Positions 1 through 7,399 of a DNA stretch of 7,959 bases are shown one piece after another. Position 1 is the stretch's first letter, and each line of letters begins with the position of its first letter. Made by a program: the position numbers and the translations under genes. The notes beneath the pieces were generated by a model. That model was given only the letters and a program-made list of their open reading frames with translations. It searched no databases and had not been told where the DNA came from. This DNA is from a bacterium (lineage in GTDB: Bacteria; Electryoneota; Electryoneia; Electryoneales; Electryoneaceae): assembly GCA_014729955.1 (NCBI GenBank), contig WJJA01000266.1, forward strand, positions 1 to 7,959, given 5' to 3'.

Positions 1-3000
1 GCCGACAACCCTATCGGCGGCGTCTCGGTCTTGCAGAACATCACCGAACAGCGCCGGACCAATCGTGAACTGGAACGGCATCGTGTCCTGATGGATCACT
101 TGCTTACTCACAGTAAGGACGGCGTTTCTGTCGTCGACAGCAACGGCAGTCTTGTGTACTGGAATGCTGCGATGGAATCGATCACCGGTATCCGGGAGTC
201 CGAAGCGCTGGGCGAGCCGATCCTCGACGTGCAGATGCGCCTGATTCCCCCGGACATGAAGCAGCGTCTGGAGAGCGAAGAGGCGTACCGTGCCCATGTG
301 CAGCAAACGATTGATGCCGGGTTGCGGGGGGAACAAAGCCGGTGGTTGGACAGGCTGCAGGAGCTGGAGATTATCCGTACCGACGGTGAACCTCGCATCG
401 TTGAACAGCACCCCTTCGCCGTAGAAACTCCTGCCGGTCGCTATTTGTGCAGCATCGGCCGTGACATCACCGAACGCCGACGGCTGGAAGATGAAGCTCG
501 AACGAGCAGTGCACGGTTCCGTCAGGTGATGGAAAGCGCACGGGACCTGCTTTGTTGCCGCAATCTGAAAACCGGCGAATACGAATATGTGAGCGATTCG
601 GTGCGTGAGGTGATCGGTATTGATCCTGCCGCCATGAAAGAGAGCAAAAACCAGATCCTTACGGAACGGCTGCATCCTGATGACCGTGAGCGCATCCTCA
701 ACCATATCAGGTTTCTGGAAACTCTTCCCGCTGACGCCGACCACAAACAATTCATGGAGTTTCGACTCTGCATGCCGGACGGTTCGGTTCGCTGGTTCCT
801 GGACCGCCAGACTGTGCTCAGGGACGAACACGGGCAGCCGGAATACATCCTCTGCAGCATTCGTGATATAACCGAACAGAAGGACCTCGAAGAAGAGCTG
901 CGTCATAAAGCGGAGCTGTATCGTGTCATGCTGGAGGATCTGGGCGAGGGAGTGGTGATCGCGGATGAGAACAATCGTTTCATCTTCGCCAATGACACCG
1001 CGTACCGGTTGTTTGACCTGACACCGGAAGAGTTGATCGGCCGAACCCCGTTCGAATTGCTGCCGCCGGATGAAGTTGACCAGGTGCGTGCACAGAATCT
1101 ACTGGGCCGGAAGGGCATTCGCAGCACCTATGATATCTCCATCGAACGCAAAAACGGTGAGAAACGGACAATACTGGTTACCAATAGTCCACGCGTCAAT
1201 GAAAAGGGCGAATATATCGGCGTGATCGGCGTCTTACGTGACATCACCGAGTTGAAACACACGCAGGACCATCTTGCAAAAAGCGAGGCGAACCTGCGTG
1301 CAATCACGGCCGCCATGCCGGATCTGCCCTTCCTGTTGGACGAAGACGGACGCTACCTCGAAATTCATTCCGCTCGGCACGAGTTGATGTATGACTCTCC
1401 GGCAGCGATGCAAAGCAAGCGGTTGTCCGAAGTGCTGCCGGCTGATGTGGCTGAGGCTGCCTTGCAGGTGGTGCGCAAGACCATCGCAACCGGCGAGTCA
1501 CAGGAACTTCAATATGAGCTGGATGTCCCCGCCGGGCACCGTGTGTTTGAAGGCCGTACATCGCTTGTACAACTGCCGTCCGAGGAAAAAGCGCGAGTCG
1601 TGTTTGTCGCCCGTGACATCACCGGCCAGCGTGAGATTCATCGTGCCCTTGAGCAGAGTGAAAAGGAAAAGAGTGCGATTCTGCAGTCGATCTCCGAAAT
1701 GATGCATCTGCTCGACGAAGATCTGACCATTGTCTGGACCAATACCAGCGCCCTGAGCAAGCTGGGTCTGCGGGAAGCCGACGTCGTCGGCAAACGTTGC
1801 CACGAGGTGTGGCATGGATCCGATCATCCATGCGACAACTGCCCGGTAGTGAGAACGTTTCAGACCGGTAAAGAATACACGTATGAACAGGTTACGCCGG
1901 ACGACAGTATCTGGGAAATCCGTTCCTTCCCGGTGTTGGATGAAAACGGACAAGTCAGTCGCGTCGTCGAGCTGGGTGAAGAGATCACCGACAAAAAGAA
2001 AACCGAGCGTGCGATGCTGGATGCCACCCGCCTTGAAGCCACGGCCACGCTCGCCGGCGGCCTGGCGCATGACATCAACAACCTGATGGTCGGCGTGCTC
2101 GGGAACGCCCAGTTGATCGAAATGGAGGTACAGGGGGACGACAGCCTGACACCTCTGCTGAAGGAGATCAGTCACTCCGCGGAACGCGCCGGCCGAGTCG
2201 CGCAGGAGATGCTCGCCTATGCCCGCGGCGGGCGCTACACACCCCGCAAACTCAATCTGAATGAATCCATCCTGCAATACCTTCGCAATGCTTCGGATGC
2301 CTTCCCGCCCGGGCTTCAGACGGAAATGAACCTCACTCCTGCCCTGCGTCCTATCCTCGCCGATCCCTCCCAGGTCAGCATGGTGCTGATGCATCTTGTT
2401 CAGAACGCCGTTGAGGCTATCGAGGAAGACGGCATTCTTTCCCTTTCCACGGAAAACCTGACGATCCGGGGAGACGATAGAGTCAAGCAGGGGAAATATG
2501 TGCTGCTAAGCGTGCAGGACAACGGTGCCGGGATGAGTGATGACGTCCGTCGCAGGATTTTCGAACCGATGTTCTCCACCAAGTTTACCGGACGGGGCAT
2601 GGGCATGGCGGCGGTCTACGGGATCGTTACGAACCACGAAGGGTATATCCATGTCGAATCGGAGCCGGGCGAAGGCACCACGATCCAGGTGTACTGGCCC
2701 GCCGTGGAACCGGATGAGGACAGCCTGTCGGAAGAAGCCGGCGAACCGGTCGGCGGGCGTGAATCGATCCTGATTGTGGATGATGACCCGATGGTAATAC
2801 GATCTCTGAAAACGCTTCTCCATCGTCTTGGTTACGAGGTCTTTTCCGCGCTGAACGGGCATCGAGCCATACAGATTCTGAAGCGTGAACCAGCAGGCGT
2901 CGACCTGGTCATTCTCGATATGAAAATGCCGGGCATTGACGGTTTGGCCACCTATCGTGAATTGGTCAAAGTTCGTCCGGACCTGCCGGTTCTAATCAGC

Positions 3001-3129
3001 AGCGGATACGATATGGACGAAGACGCAACCACCCTGTTGATTGAAGGTGCACGGGGCTTCCTCAGCAAACCCTACACGCTGAAGAACCTGGCGCAAACCC
3101 TGCGCAGCGCACTGACCGGCGATCCTTGA
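1..3129 (+). CDS. Multi-PAS hybrid sensor histidine kinase, 5'-truncated by the window edge
   Basis: This is a sensor kinase that autophosphorylates on histidine and passes the phosphate to its own receiver domain. The frame is open from base 1 and the first 17 or so residues are the tail of a PAS domain (GGVSVLQNITEQ), so the true start is outside; the TTG at 31 is internal. Counting residues from base 1 (1042 visible), five more PAS domains lie at about 30-157, 170-295, 305-415, 430-542 and 555-665, most ending in a DIT-type motif. HisKA follows with phospho-acceptor His690 in GGLAHDINN. The HATPase domain has N-box Asn802, DNGAGM at 840-845 and a G2 box GRGMGMA at 864-870. The C-terminal receiver has acidic residues 927-929, phospho-acceptor Asp973, Ser1001 and Lys1023. 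No membrane segment is visible in this part. PAS5 carries a Cys/His cluster (600-614). The ligand is unknown. The family call is near certain. Confidence 0.97.
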   Translation, partial: ADNPIGGVSVLQNITEQRRTNRELERHRVLMDHLLTHSKDGVSVVDSNGSLVYWNAAMESITGIRESEALGEPILDVQMRLIPPDMKQRLESEEAYRAHVQQTIDAGLRGEQSRWLDRLQELEIIRTDGEPRIVEQHPFAVETPAGRYLCSIGRDITERRRLEDEARTSSARFRQVMESARDLLCCRNLKTGEYEYVSDSVREVIGIDPAAMKESKNQILTERLHPDDRERILNHIRFLETLPADADHKQFMEFRLCMPDGSVRWFLDRQTVLRDEHGQPEYILCSIRDITEQKDLEEELRHKAELYRVMLEDLGEGVVIADENNRFIFANDTAYRLFDLTPEELIGRTPFELLPPDEVDQVRAQNLLGRKGIRSTYDISIERKNGEKRTILVTNSPRVNEKGEYIGVIGVLRDITELKHTQDHLAKSEANLRAITAAMPDLPFLLDEDGRYLEIHSARHELMYDSPAAMQSKRLSEVLPADVAEAALQVVRKTIATGESQELQYELDVPAGHRVFEGRTSLVQLPSEEKARVVFVARDITGQREIHRALEQSEKEKSAILQSISEMMHLLDEDLTIVWTNTSALSKLGLREADVVGKRCHEVWHGSDHPCDNCPVVRTFQTGKEYTYEQVTPDDSIWEIRSFPVLDENGQVSRVVELGEEITDKKKTERAMLDATRLEATATLAGGLAHDINNLMVGVLGNAQLIEMEVQGDDSLTPLLKEISHSAERAGRVAQEMLAYARGGRYTPRKLNLNESILQYLRNASDAFPPGLQTEMNLTPALRPILADPSQVSMVLMHLVQNAVEAIEEDGILSLSTENLTIRGDDRVKQGKYVLLSVQDNGAGMSDDVRRRIFEPMFSTKFTGRGMGMAAVYGIVTNHEGYIHVESEPGEGTTIQVYWPAVEPDEDSLSEEAGEPVGGRESILIVDDDPMVIRSLKTLLHRLGYEVFSALNGHRAIQILKREPAGVDLVILDMKMPGIDGLATYRELVKVRPDLPVLISSGYDMDEDATTLLIEGARGFLSKPYTLKNLAQTLRSALTGDP

Positions 3130-3262
3130 CCAGTCCGAGAATTGGATTGATGCATTCAATTAAAACGGATGATTCTTATGTGAAACGATTATGTATTGTC
3201 AGCCTTTCTTTTTGATTTAAAGCATCTTATCTTGCTGGTAAGTGCAAAATCAGGAGATTCGA
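3130..3262 (+). promoter_or_regulatory. AT-rich spacer before the second kinase, probable promoter region
   Basis: This 133-base gap is clearly more AT-rich than the flanking genes (19 G/C in the 60 bases 3181-3240). Its length and composition suggest the second kinase has its own promoter rather than simple read-through. No good -35/-10 pair with 16-18 base spacing was found; TTGTCA at 3196-3201 is the best -35-like box but lacks a matching -10. A small inverted repeat, ATTGA-N5-TCAAT at 3146-3160, could be an operator half-site pair or chance. It has no T-run after it, so it is not a good terminator for the first kinase. Confidence 0.35.
3252..3256 (+). promoter_or_regulatory. Ribosome binding site deciding the start of the second kinase
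   Basis: AGGAG lies six bases before the ATG at 3263. The in-frame GTG at 3242 would place this site inside the coding sequence and has no purine-rich site of its own (GCTGGTAA precedes it). The ATG is therefore preferred. Confidence 0.75.
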
Positions 3263-6200
3263 ATGCCGGAATCAGACTGGTCGAAAGAACGGCTTCTCAG
3301 TGAGCTTGCTACCCTGCGTGAGAAGCTCCGCCGCCTGGAGGCCGCCGGCGAGGGCACAGCTACCTCCGCCGTTGCTGATCCCGAACTTGACCCTTCCCGT
3401 AACCACGCCTTGTTTGCGCAATACTCCCCCGACGTGATGATGCGGTTTGACCGAAACATGCGTCACCTGTATGTCAGCCCCTCGATATCACAGTATTGGC
3501 CGGTACCGGCGGAGGCGTTTATCGGCAAGACCCATCGGGAGATGGAGATGGATGAGGCGCAATGTGAATGGTGGGAATCGCGCATCCAGGAGGTCTTCGA
3601 TACGGGTGAGACCCGATCTCACGAATTTGAAATGGAACTGTCGCCGGGGCACACTCACTGGACTTGGGATTTGTATCCGCAGATCGGCGAAGACGGTGAA
3701 GTGGAAAGCGTGGTGTCTTTCGCCCGTGAAATCACGGAAAAAGTACATCGTCAGGAGCTTTTGCAACAGCGAGAGGAACAATACCGTCTGCTGGTGGAAA
3801 ACCAGACCGACCTCGTCGTGAAGGTGGATCCTGAAGGTCGATTTGAATATGTCAGTCCGTCGTATTGCCGCATGTTCGGCAAAACCGAAGAGGAACTGCT
3901 CGGTCGGGCCTTCATGCCGCTGGTTCATGATGAGGATCGTGCTGCCACCGAGAAGGCGATGGAAGCGCTGCTTGAGCCGCCGCATCTTGCCTATGTCGAA
4001 CAGCGCGCCATGACACGGGAGGGCTGGCGCTGGCTGGCGTGGTCGGACACGGCAGTGTTGAATGATGACGGTGAAGTGGTCTCCATTATCGGAGTAGGTC
4101 GGGATATCACACCAAGACGTGCCGCCCAATCGGCCCTCGCCAGACGGGCGGAGTTTGAACGCATCGTCAATGAAATCTCAGTGGATTTTGTTCGGCGCGA
4201 CGTAGCGGAAACCGACCAGGCGATACGTAGTGCCCTGGAATTGATCGCCCGGTATGCCGGCGTAGACCGTGCGTATCTCTTTACCATTTCAGAAGATGGT
4301 CGGTATACATCTAACACTCACGAATGGTGTGCACCGGGGATTGAACCGCAAATCGAGAAGCTACAGGAACTCGAAATCTCAATGCTCCCCTGGTGGATGA
4401 ATCGGTTAGACGACAACAAAGTCATATACATTACCGACTTGAATGAGTTACCAGAAGATGCGTCTTCAACCTACCATCTTCTCAAATCGCAAGGCATACA
4501 ATCCCTCATCGTCGTCCCAGTCTGGAGTGGGAACCGATTGGTCGGTTTCATCGGTTTTGATGCCGTCCGAGAGAAACGGGGGTGGAGTGACGAGGAGCAG
4601 GCAATCCTGAGTATTGTAGCCAATTTGTTCTCAAATGCACTGGCTGCGAGGGCTGCAGATGCAGCCCTCCGGGAAGAGCGTAACCTGCTTCGCACCCTGT
4701 TCGACAACGTGCCGCTCGGCATTGTCATCCTCACGGATGACAGAATCCTGACCGGGAACAGGGCGCTTGAAACGATCACGGGCTATACGCTTGAGGAAAT
4801 CACTTCGATTGATGACTGGTTCAGCAGGATCTACCCTGACGCGGAATACCGTCGCCATGTTCTCGAAGATTGGAACACCACGGACCAACAGACGGATACA
4901 CAGCGTGAATACACCCTTGTATCCAAGTCCGGCAAAAAGAAAGCGATCGAGTTTCGCGCTTCATTCCTTTCGGACGGCCGCAGTTTGATCACCATGTCGG
5001 ACATAACCACGCGCAAACTGATGGAACAGGCGCTTCGTGAAAACGAGCAGCGGTTTCGCAATCTGCTGGAGCGTATGGAACGAATCCCGGTTCAGGGCTA
5101 TGACCAGGATCGACGAGTCATCTTCTGGAATGCCGCCAGTACCGATGTATACGGTTACACGGCAGAGGAGGCGCTGGGTCGCCGAGTCGAGGATCTGATC
5201 ATCCCGGACACCATGCGCGAACAGGTCATAGGCATGATTACCACCTGGTACAACGGCGGTCCGGCGATTGAGGCCGGTGAACAGACCCTGCGTAATAAGG
5301 CCGGCAAGCCGGTGCAGGTGTATTCTTCTCACTTGATGCACGTGACAGGCAGCGGCGACAAAGAGTTGTACTGTGTCGATATCGACCTCAGCCATCTGCG
5401 CAGGATTGAGCAGGAATTGCTGGAAAGCGAACGGCGCAACAAGGCAATCGTCTCCGCCCTCCCGGATATCCTGTTCCGATTCAGCGGCGACGGCCGTTTC
5501 ATCGATTGCAGCGTGACAGACGACTCGTTGCTGCTCCGGCCGCGTGAGGAATTCCTCGGGAAACAGGTTTATGAGGTGCTGCCGGAATGGCTCGCTGATT
5601 TGACCGCGGAGAAAATCAAGAAAACCCTGGCGACAGGTGAGTTGCAAGTGTACCGTTATTCACTTGAGCTGGAAGGTCGTGAGCGCCACTATGAGGCCCG
5701 CCAGGTTCCCATACTGAATGATGAGACACTTAGCATAGTCAGGGACATTACCGAGCAGAAAAAGCTTGAAGAGCAGTTGCTGCAGGCGCAGAAACTTGAG
5801 TCGGTCGGCCAACTCGCCGGCGGCATCGCACATGATTTCAACAACCTGCTGACCCCGATCCTGGGCAATGCTGAGCTGGCCCTGATGGAGCTGGATCCTT
5901 CTCATACCGTCTATCACGACCTGGCTGAAATCGCCGATACCGCCGAGCGTGCGCAGGAGCTGGTCGCGCAGCTGCTGGCCTTCAGCCGCAAGCAGGTAAT
6001 GGAATTGAAGGCGGTCAATCTGAACCTGATCATCCGCGCCTTCCAGAAAATCCTGCGCCGAACGATTAGAGAAGACATTGAAATCGGTTACCGCCTCTCG
6101 CCCGATCTGCCCCTGGTGAATGCGGATGTCAGCCGCCTGGAGCAGGTCTTGATGAACCTGAGTGTCAATGCACAGGATGCGATGCCGGGCGGAGGACGAA

Positions 6201-6916
6201 TCACCCTGGAAACATCCGTGCCGAACAGGATGCCCGGCGACAAAACTTTGCAGGCGGATCCGTCGCCGAAGGAGTATGTGCGTCTCACGATATCGGATAC
6301 CGGCACGGGGATGGACGAAGAAACCAGGGCGCGGATCTTCGACCCGTTCTTCACCACCAAGGAGGTGGGTAAAGGAACAGGCCTGGGGCTTTCGACCGCT
6401 TACGGCATTGTTCGCCAGCACGGCGGGAGCATGCAGGTACACAGCAGCCTCGGAGAAGGCAGCACCTTCGTCATTTTCCTGCCGGTCTCCGACACGACTT
6501 CAGCACCGAAATCGGAGAGCCCGCTCGAATTGGGTGATCTCAGGGGCAATGAGACGATTCTGATCGTCGAGGATCAATCATCGGTGCGTCACACGGCCGC
6601 TCGATTCCTGAAACGATTCGGCTATCATGTTCTCGAAGCGGAAAGTGCGACCAAAGCATTGCAGCGGACGGTCAAGTTGGAGCACCCGATCGATCTGCTG
6701 CTGACTGATGTAATCATGCCCGAGATGAACGGACGCCGTCTCTACGAAAAGATCGCCGCGATGGTGCAGGGTCTGCGTGTGATCTACATGTCCGGGTACA
6801 CGCAGGATATCATCGCCCGGCACGGAGTCCTCGAAGACGGGATCGACTTCCTCCAGAAACCGTTCACCCTGCGATCCCTGACCGAAAAGGTCCGTGAAGT
6901 GCTCGACCGTGACTGA
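3263..6916 (+). CDS. PAS/GAF hybrid sensor histidine kinase with C-terminal receiver
   Basis: This is a complete hybrid histidine kinase of 1217 residues from the ATG at 3263. A charged, coiled-coil-like N-terminus (1-30) precedes PAS1 (about 45-160), PAS2 (170-285), a GAF domain (300-465), PAS3 (475-590), PAS4 (592-715) and PAS5 (720-835). Short coiled linkers join them. HisKA has phospho-acceptor His857 in GGIAHDFNN. The HATPase domain has N-box Asn969, DTGTGM at 1012-1017 and a canonical GKGTGLG box at 1036-1042. The receiver (about 1095-1215) has VED near its start, phospho-acceptor Asp1149 in TDVIMPEMNG and Lys1199. There is no signal peptide or membrane segment, so a cytosolic sensor is likely. 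PAS5 resembles PAS4 of the upstream kinase, suggesting paralogy. No HPt or DNA-binding regulator lies in the window. The GAF segment is unusually AT-rich. Ligands cannot be read from the sequence. Confidence 0.97.
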   Translation: MPESDWSKERLLSELATLREKLRRLEAAGEGTATSAVADPELDPSRNHALFAQYSPDVMMRFDRNMRHLYVSPSISQYWPVPAEAFIGKTHREMEMDEAQCEWWESRIQEVFDTGETRSHEFEMELSPGHTHWTWDLYPQIGEDGEVESVVSFAREITEKVHRQELLQQREEQYRLLVENQTDLVVKVDPEGRFEYVSPSYCRMFGKTEEELLGRAFMPLVHDEDRAATEKAMEALLEPPHLAYVEQRAMTREGWRWLAWSDTAVLNDDGEVVSIIGVGRDITPRRAAQSALARRAEFERIVNEISVDFVRRDVAETDQAIRSALELIARYAGVDRAYLFTISEDGRYTSNTHEWCAPGIEPQIEKLQELEISMLPWWMNRLDDNKVIYITDLNELPEDASSTYHLLKSQGIQSLIVVPVWSGNRLVGFIGFDAVREKRGWSDEEQAILSIVANLFSNALAARAADAALREERNLLRTLFDNVPLGIVILTDDRILTGNRALETITGYTLEEITSIDDWFSRIYPDAEYRRHVLEDWNTTDQQTDTQREYTLVSKSGKKKAIEFRASFLSDGRSLITMSDITTRKLMEQALRENEQRFRNLLERMERIPVQGYDQDRRVIFWNAASTDVYGYTAEEALGRRVEDLIIPDTMREQVIGMITTWYNGGPAIEAGEQTLRNKAGKPVQVYSSHLMHVTGSGDKELYCVDIDLSHLRRIEQELLESERRNKAIVSALPDILFRFSGDGRFIDCSVTDDSLLLRPREEFLGKQVYEVLPEWLADLTAEKIKKTLATGELQVYRYSLELEGRERHYEARQVPILNDETLSIVRDITEQKKLEEQLLQAQKLESVGQLAGGIAHDFNNLLTPILGNAELALMELDPSHTVYHDLAEIADTAERAQELVAQLLAFSRKQVMELKAVNLNLIIRAFQKILRRTIREDIEIGYRLSPDLPLVNADVSRLEQVLMNLSVNAQDAMPGGGRITLETSVPNRMPGDKTLQADPSPKEYVRLTISDTGTGMDEETRARIFDPFFTTKEVGKGTGLGLSTAYGIVRQHGGSMQVHSSLGEGSTFVIFLPVSDTTSAPKSESPLELGDLRGNETILIVEDQSSVRHTAARFLKRFGYHVLEAESATKALQRTVKLEHPIDLLLTDVIMPEMNGRRLYEKIAAMVQGLRVIYMSGYTQDIIARHGVLEDGIDFLQKPFTLRSLTEKVREVLDRD

Positions 6917-7059
6917 CGATCATCACGATCGGATCACCTCAAATGAAGTGAAGGATTGCCTCCGTCAGGGCACACTTGCTTGTGCAGGCAAGGCTTGATG
7001 GAACGTCAGAAACGTATCACTCACGGTACGAGGAACGGTCCACGACTGCATTGCTTCCC
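6917..7059. other. Convergent intergenic spacer
   Basis: This spacer separates the plus-strand kinase from the minus-strand ferritin-like gene, tail to tail. It holds two weak stem-loops: CGATC/GATCG at 6917-6931 just after the kinase stop, and CTTGC/GCAAG at 6975-6992. Neither is GC-rich enough or followed by a T-run, so no intrinsic terminator can be called for either gene. The three minus-strand frames after the ferritin stop at 7060 were read, and none encodes an encapsulin-type loading peptide. Confidence 0.5.
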
Positions 7060-7347
7060 TTAATGGTCGGCAATATCCCCGTCCTTATTGAAATACTCCT
7101 CCAGCTCGTCTGCAAAGGCTTTGTGATTGCGGCGCAGCCATTCGATCAGCATGGCGGCATGCTCCCATTCCTCGTCACGATTGTGCTTCAGAATCGCTGT
7201 CAGATCCTCGTCGGTGCAACCATCCATACGCTGCTGATACCAATCCACCGCCTCAAGTTCTTCGATCAGCGAAATCAGGGCGCGGTGAGTGTTCTTTGTC
7301 GCATCAGACATGTCGGAGAATTGTTCATGCCAGTTCTGATCGGACAT
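7060..7347 (-). CDS. Encapsulated-ferritin-like (EncFtn) protein lacking a cargo-loading tail
   Basis: This is a 95-residue, all-helical, ferritin-like iron-oxidising protein of the family usually packed inside encapsulin nanocompartments. Family signatures are clear: EELEAVDWY at 29-37, the segment AILKHNRDEEWEHAAM at 51-66, and EWLRRN at 69-74. By alignment from memory with Rhodospirillum rubrum EncFtn (ferroxidase Glu32, Glu62, His65), the ligands here are Glu30, Glu60 and His63. Entry-site residues Glu29, Glu32, Trp36 and Tyr37 are also present. Family members work as ring-shaped decamers with the metal site at a subunit interface. The protein ends at DGDIADH right after the third helix, with no linker or LTVGSLR-type peptide. 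The usual downstream shell gene is missing; a convergent kinase lies there instead. The ATG has a good upstream ribosome site. Family assignment is strong; the role without a shell is unknown. Confidence 0.93.
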   Translation of the reverse strand: MSDQNWHEQFSDMSDATKNTHRALISLIEELEAVDWYQQRMDGCTDEDLTAILKHNRDEEWEHAAMLIEWLRRNHKAFADELEEYFNKDGDIADH

Positions 7348-7355
7348 GCGTTGTG

Positions 7356-7365
7356 CCCCTTTCCT
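7356..7365 (-). promoter_or_regulatory. Ribosome binding site of the EncFtn-like gene
   Basis: On the minus strand AGGAAAGGGG ends eight bases before the ATG at 7347, which supports this start. Further upstream a TTGATT lies about 50 bases before the start codon, but no matching -10 box is visible, so the promoter is not located. Confidence 0.65.
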
Positions 7366-7399
7366 GTTGCAGCCGGTTTGTCAGGTGGTGTGGTGCAAC
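7366..7399. repeat. Short inverted repeat upstream of the EncFtn-like gene
   Basis: GTTGCA at 7366-7371 and TGCAAC at 7394-7399 form a perfect 6-base inverted repeat around a 22-base centre. It sits immediately upstream of the ferritin ribosome site, where an operator or leader hairpin could act. It could equally be part of the structured spacer or chance. Confidence 0.3.

Noticed and set aside
31..33. TTG at base 31 as the start of the first kinase
   Set aside because: The frame is open to base 1 and the residues before it already belong to a PAS domain, so this is an internal Leu codon.
1498..2394. A 298-codon minus-strand frame inside the first kinase
   Set aside because: It is a complementary-strand shadow in GC-rich coding DNA. 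The plus strand here encodes PAS, HisKA and HATPase motifs.
5660..6442. A 260-codon minus-strand frame inside the second kinase
   Set aside because: It is antisense to the HisKA and HATPase domains with all catalytic motifs in the plus frame; no domain is seen in the minus product.
6917..6992. Small hairpins after the second kinase as intrinsic terminators
   Set aside because: The stems are only five pairs with no T-run, which is not enough for a call.
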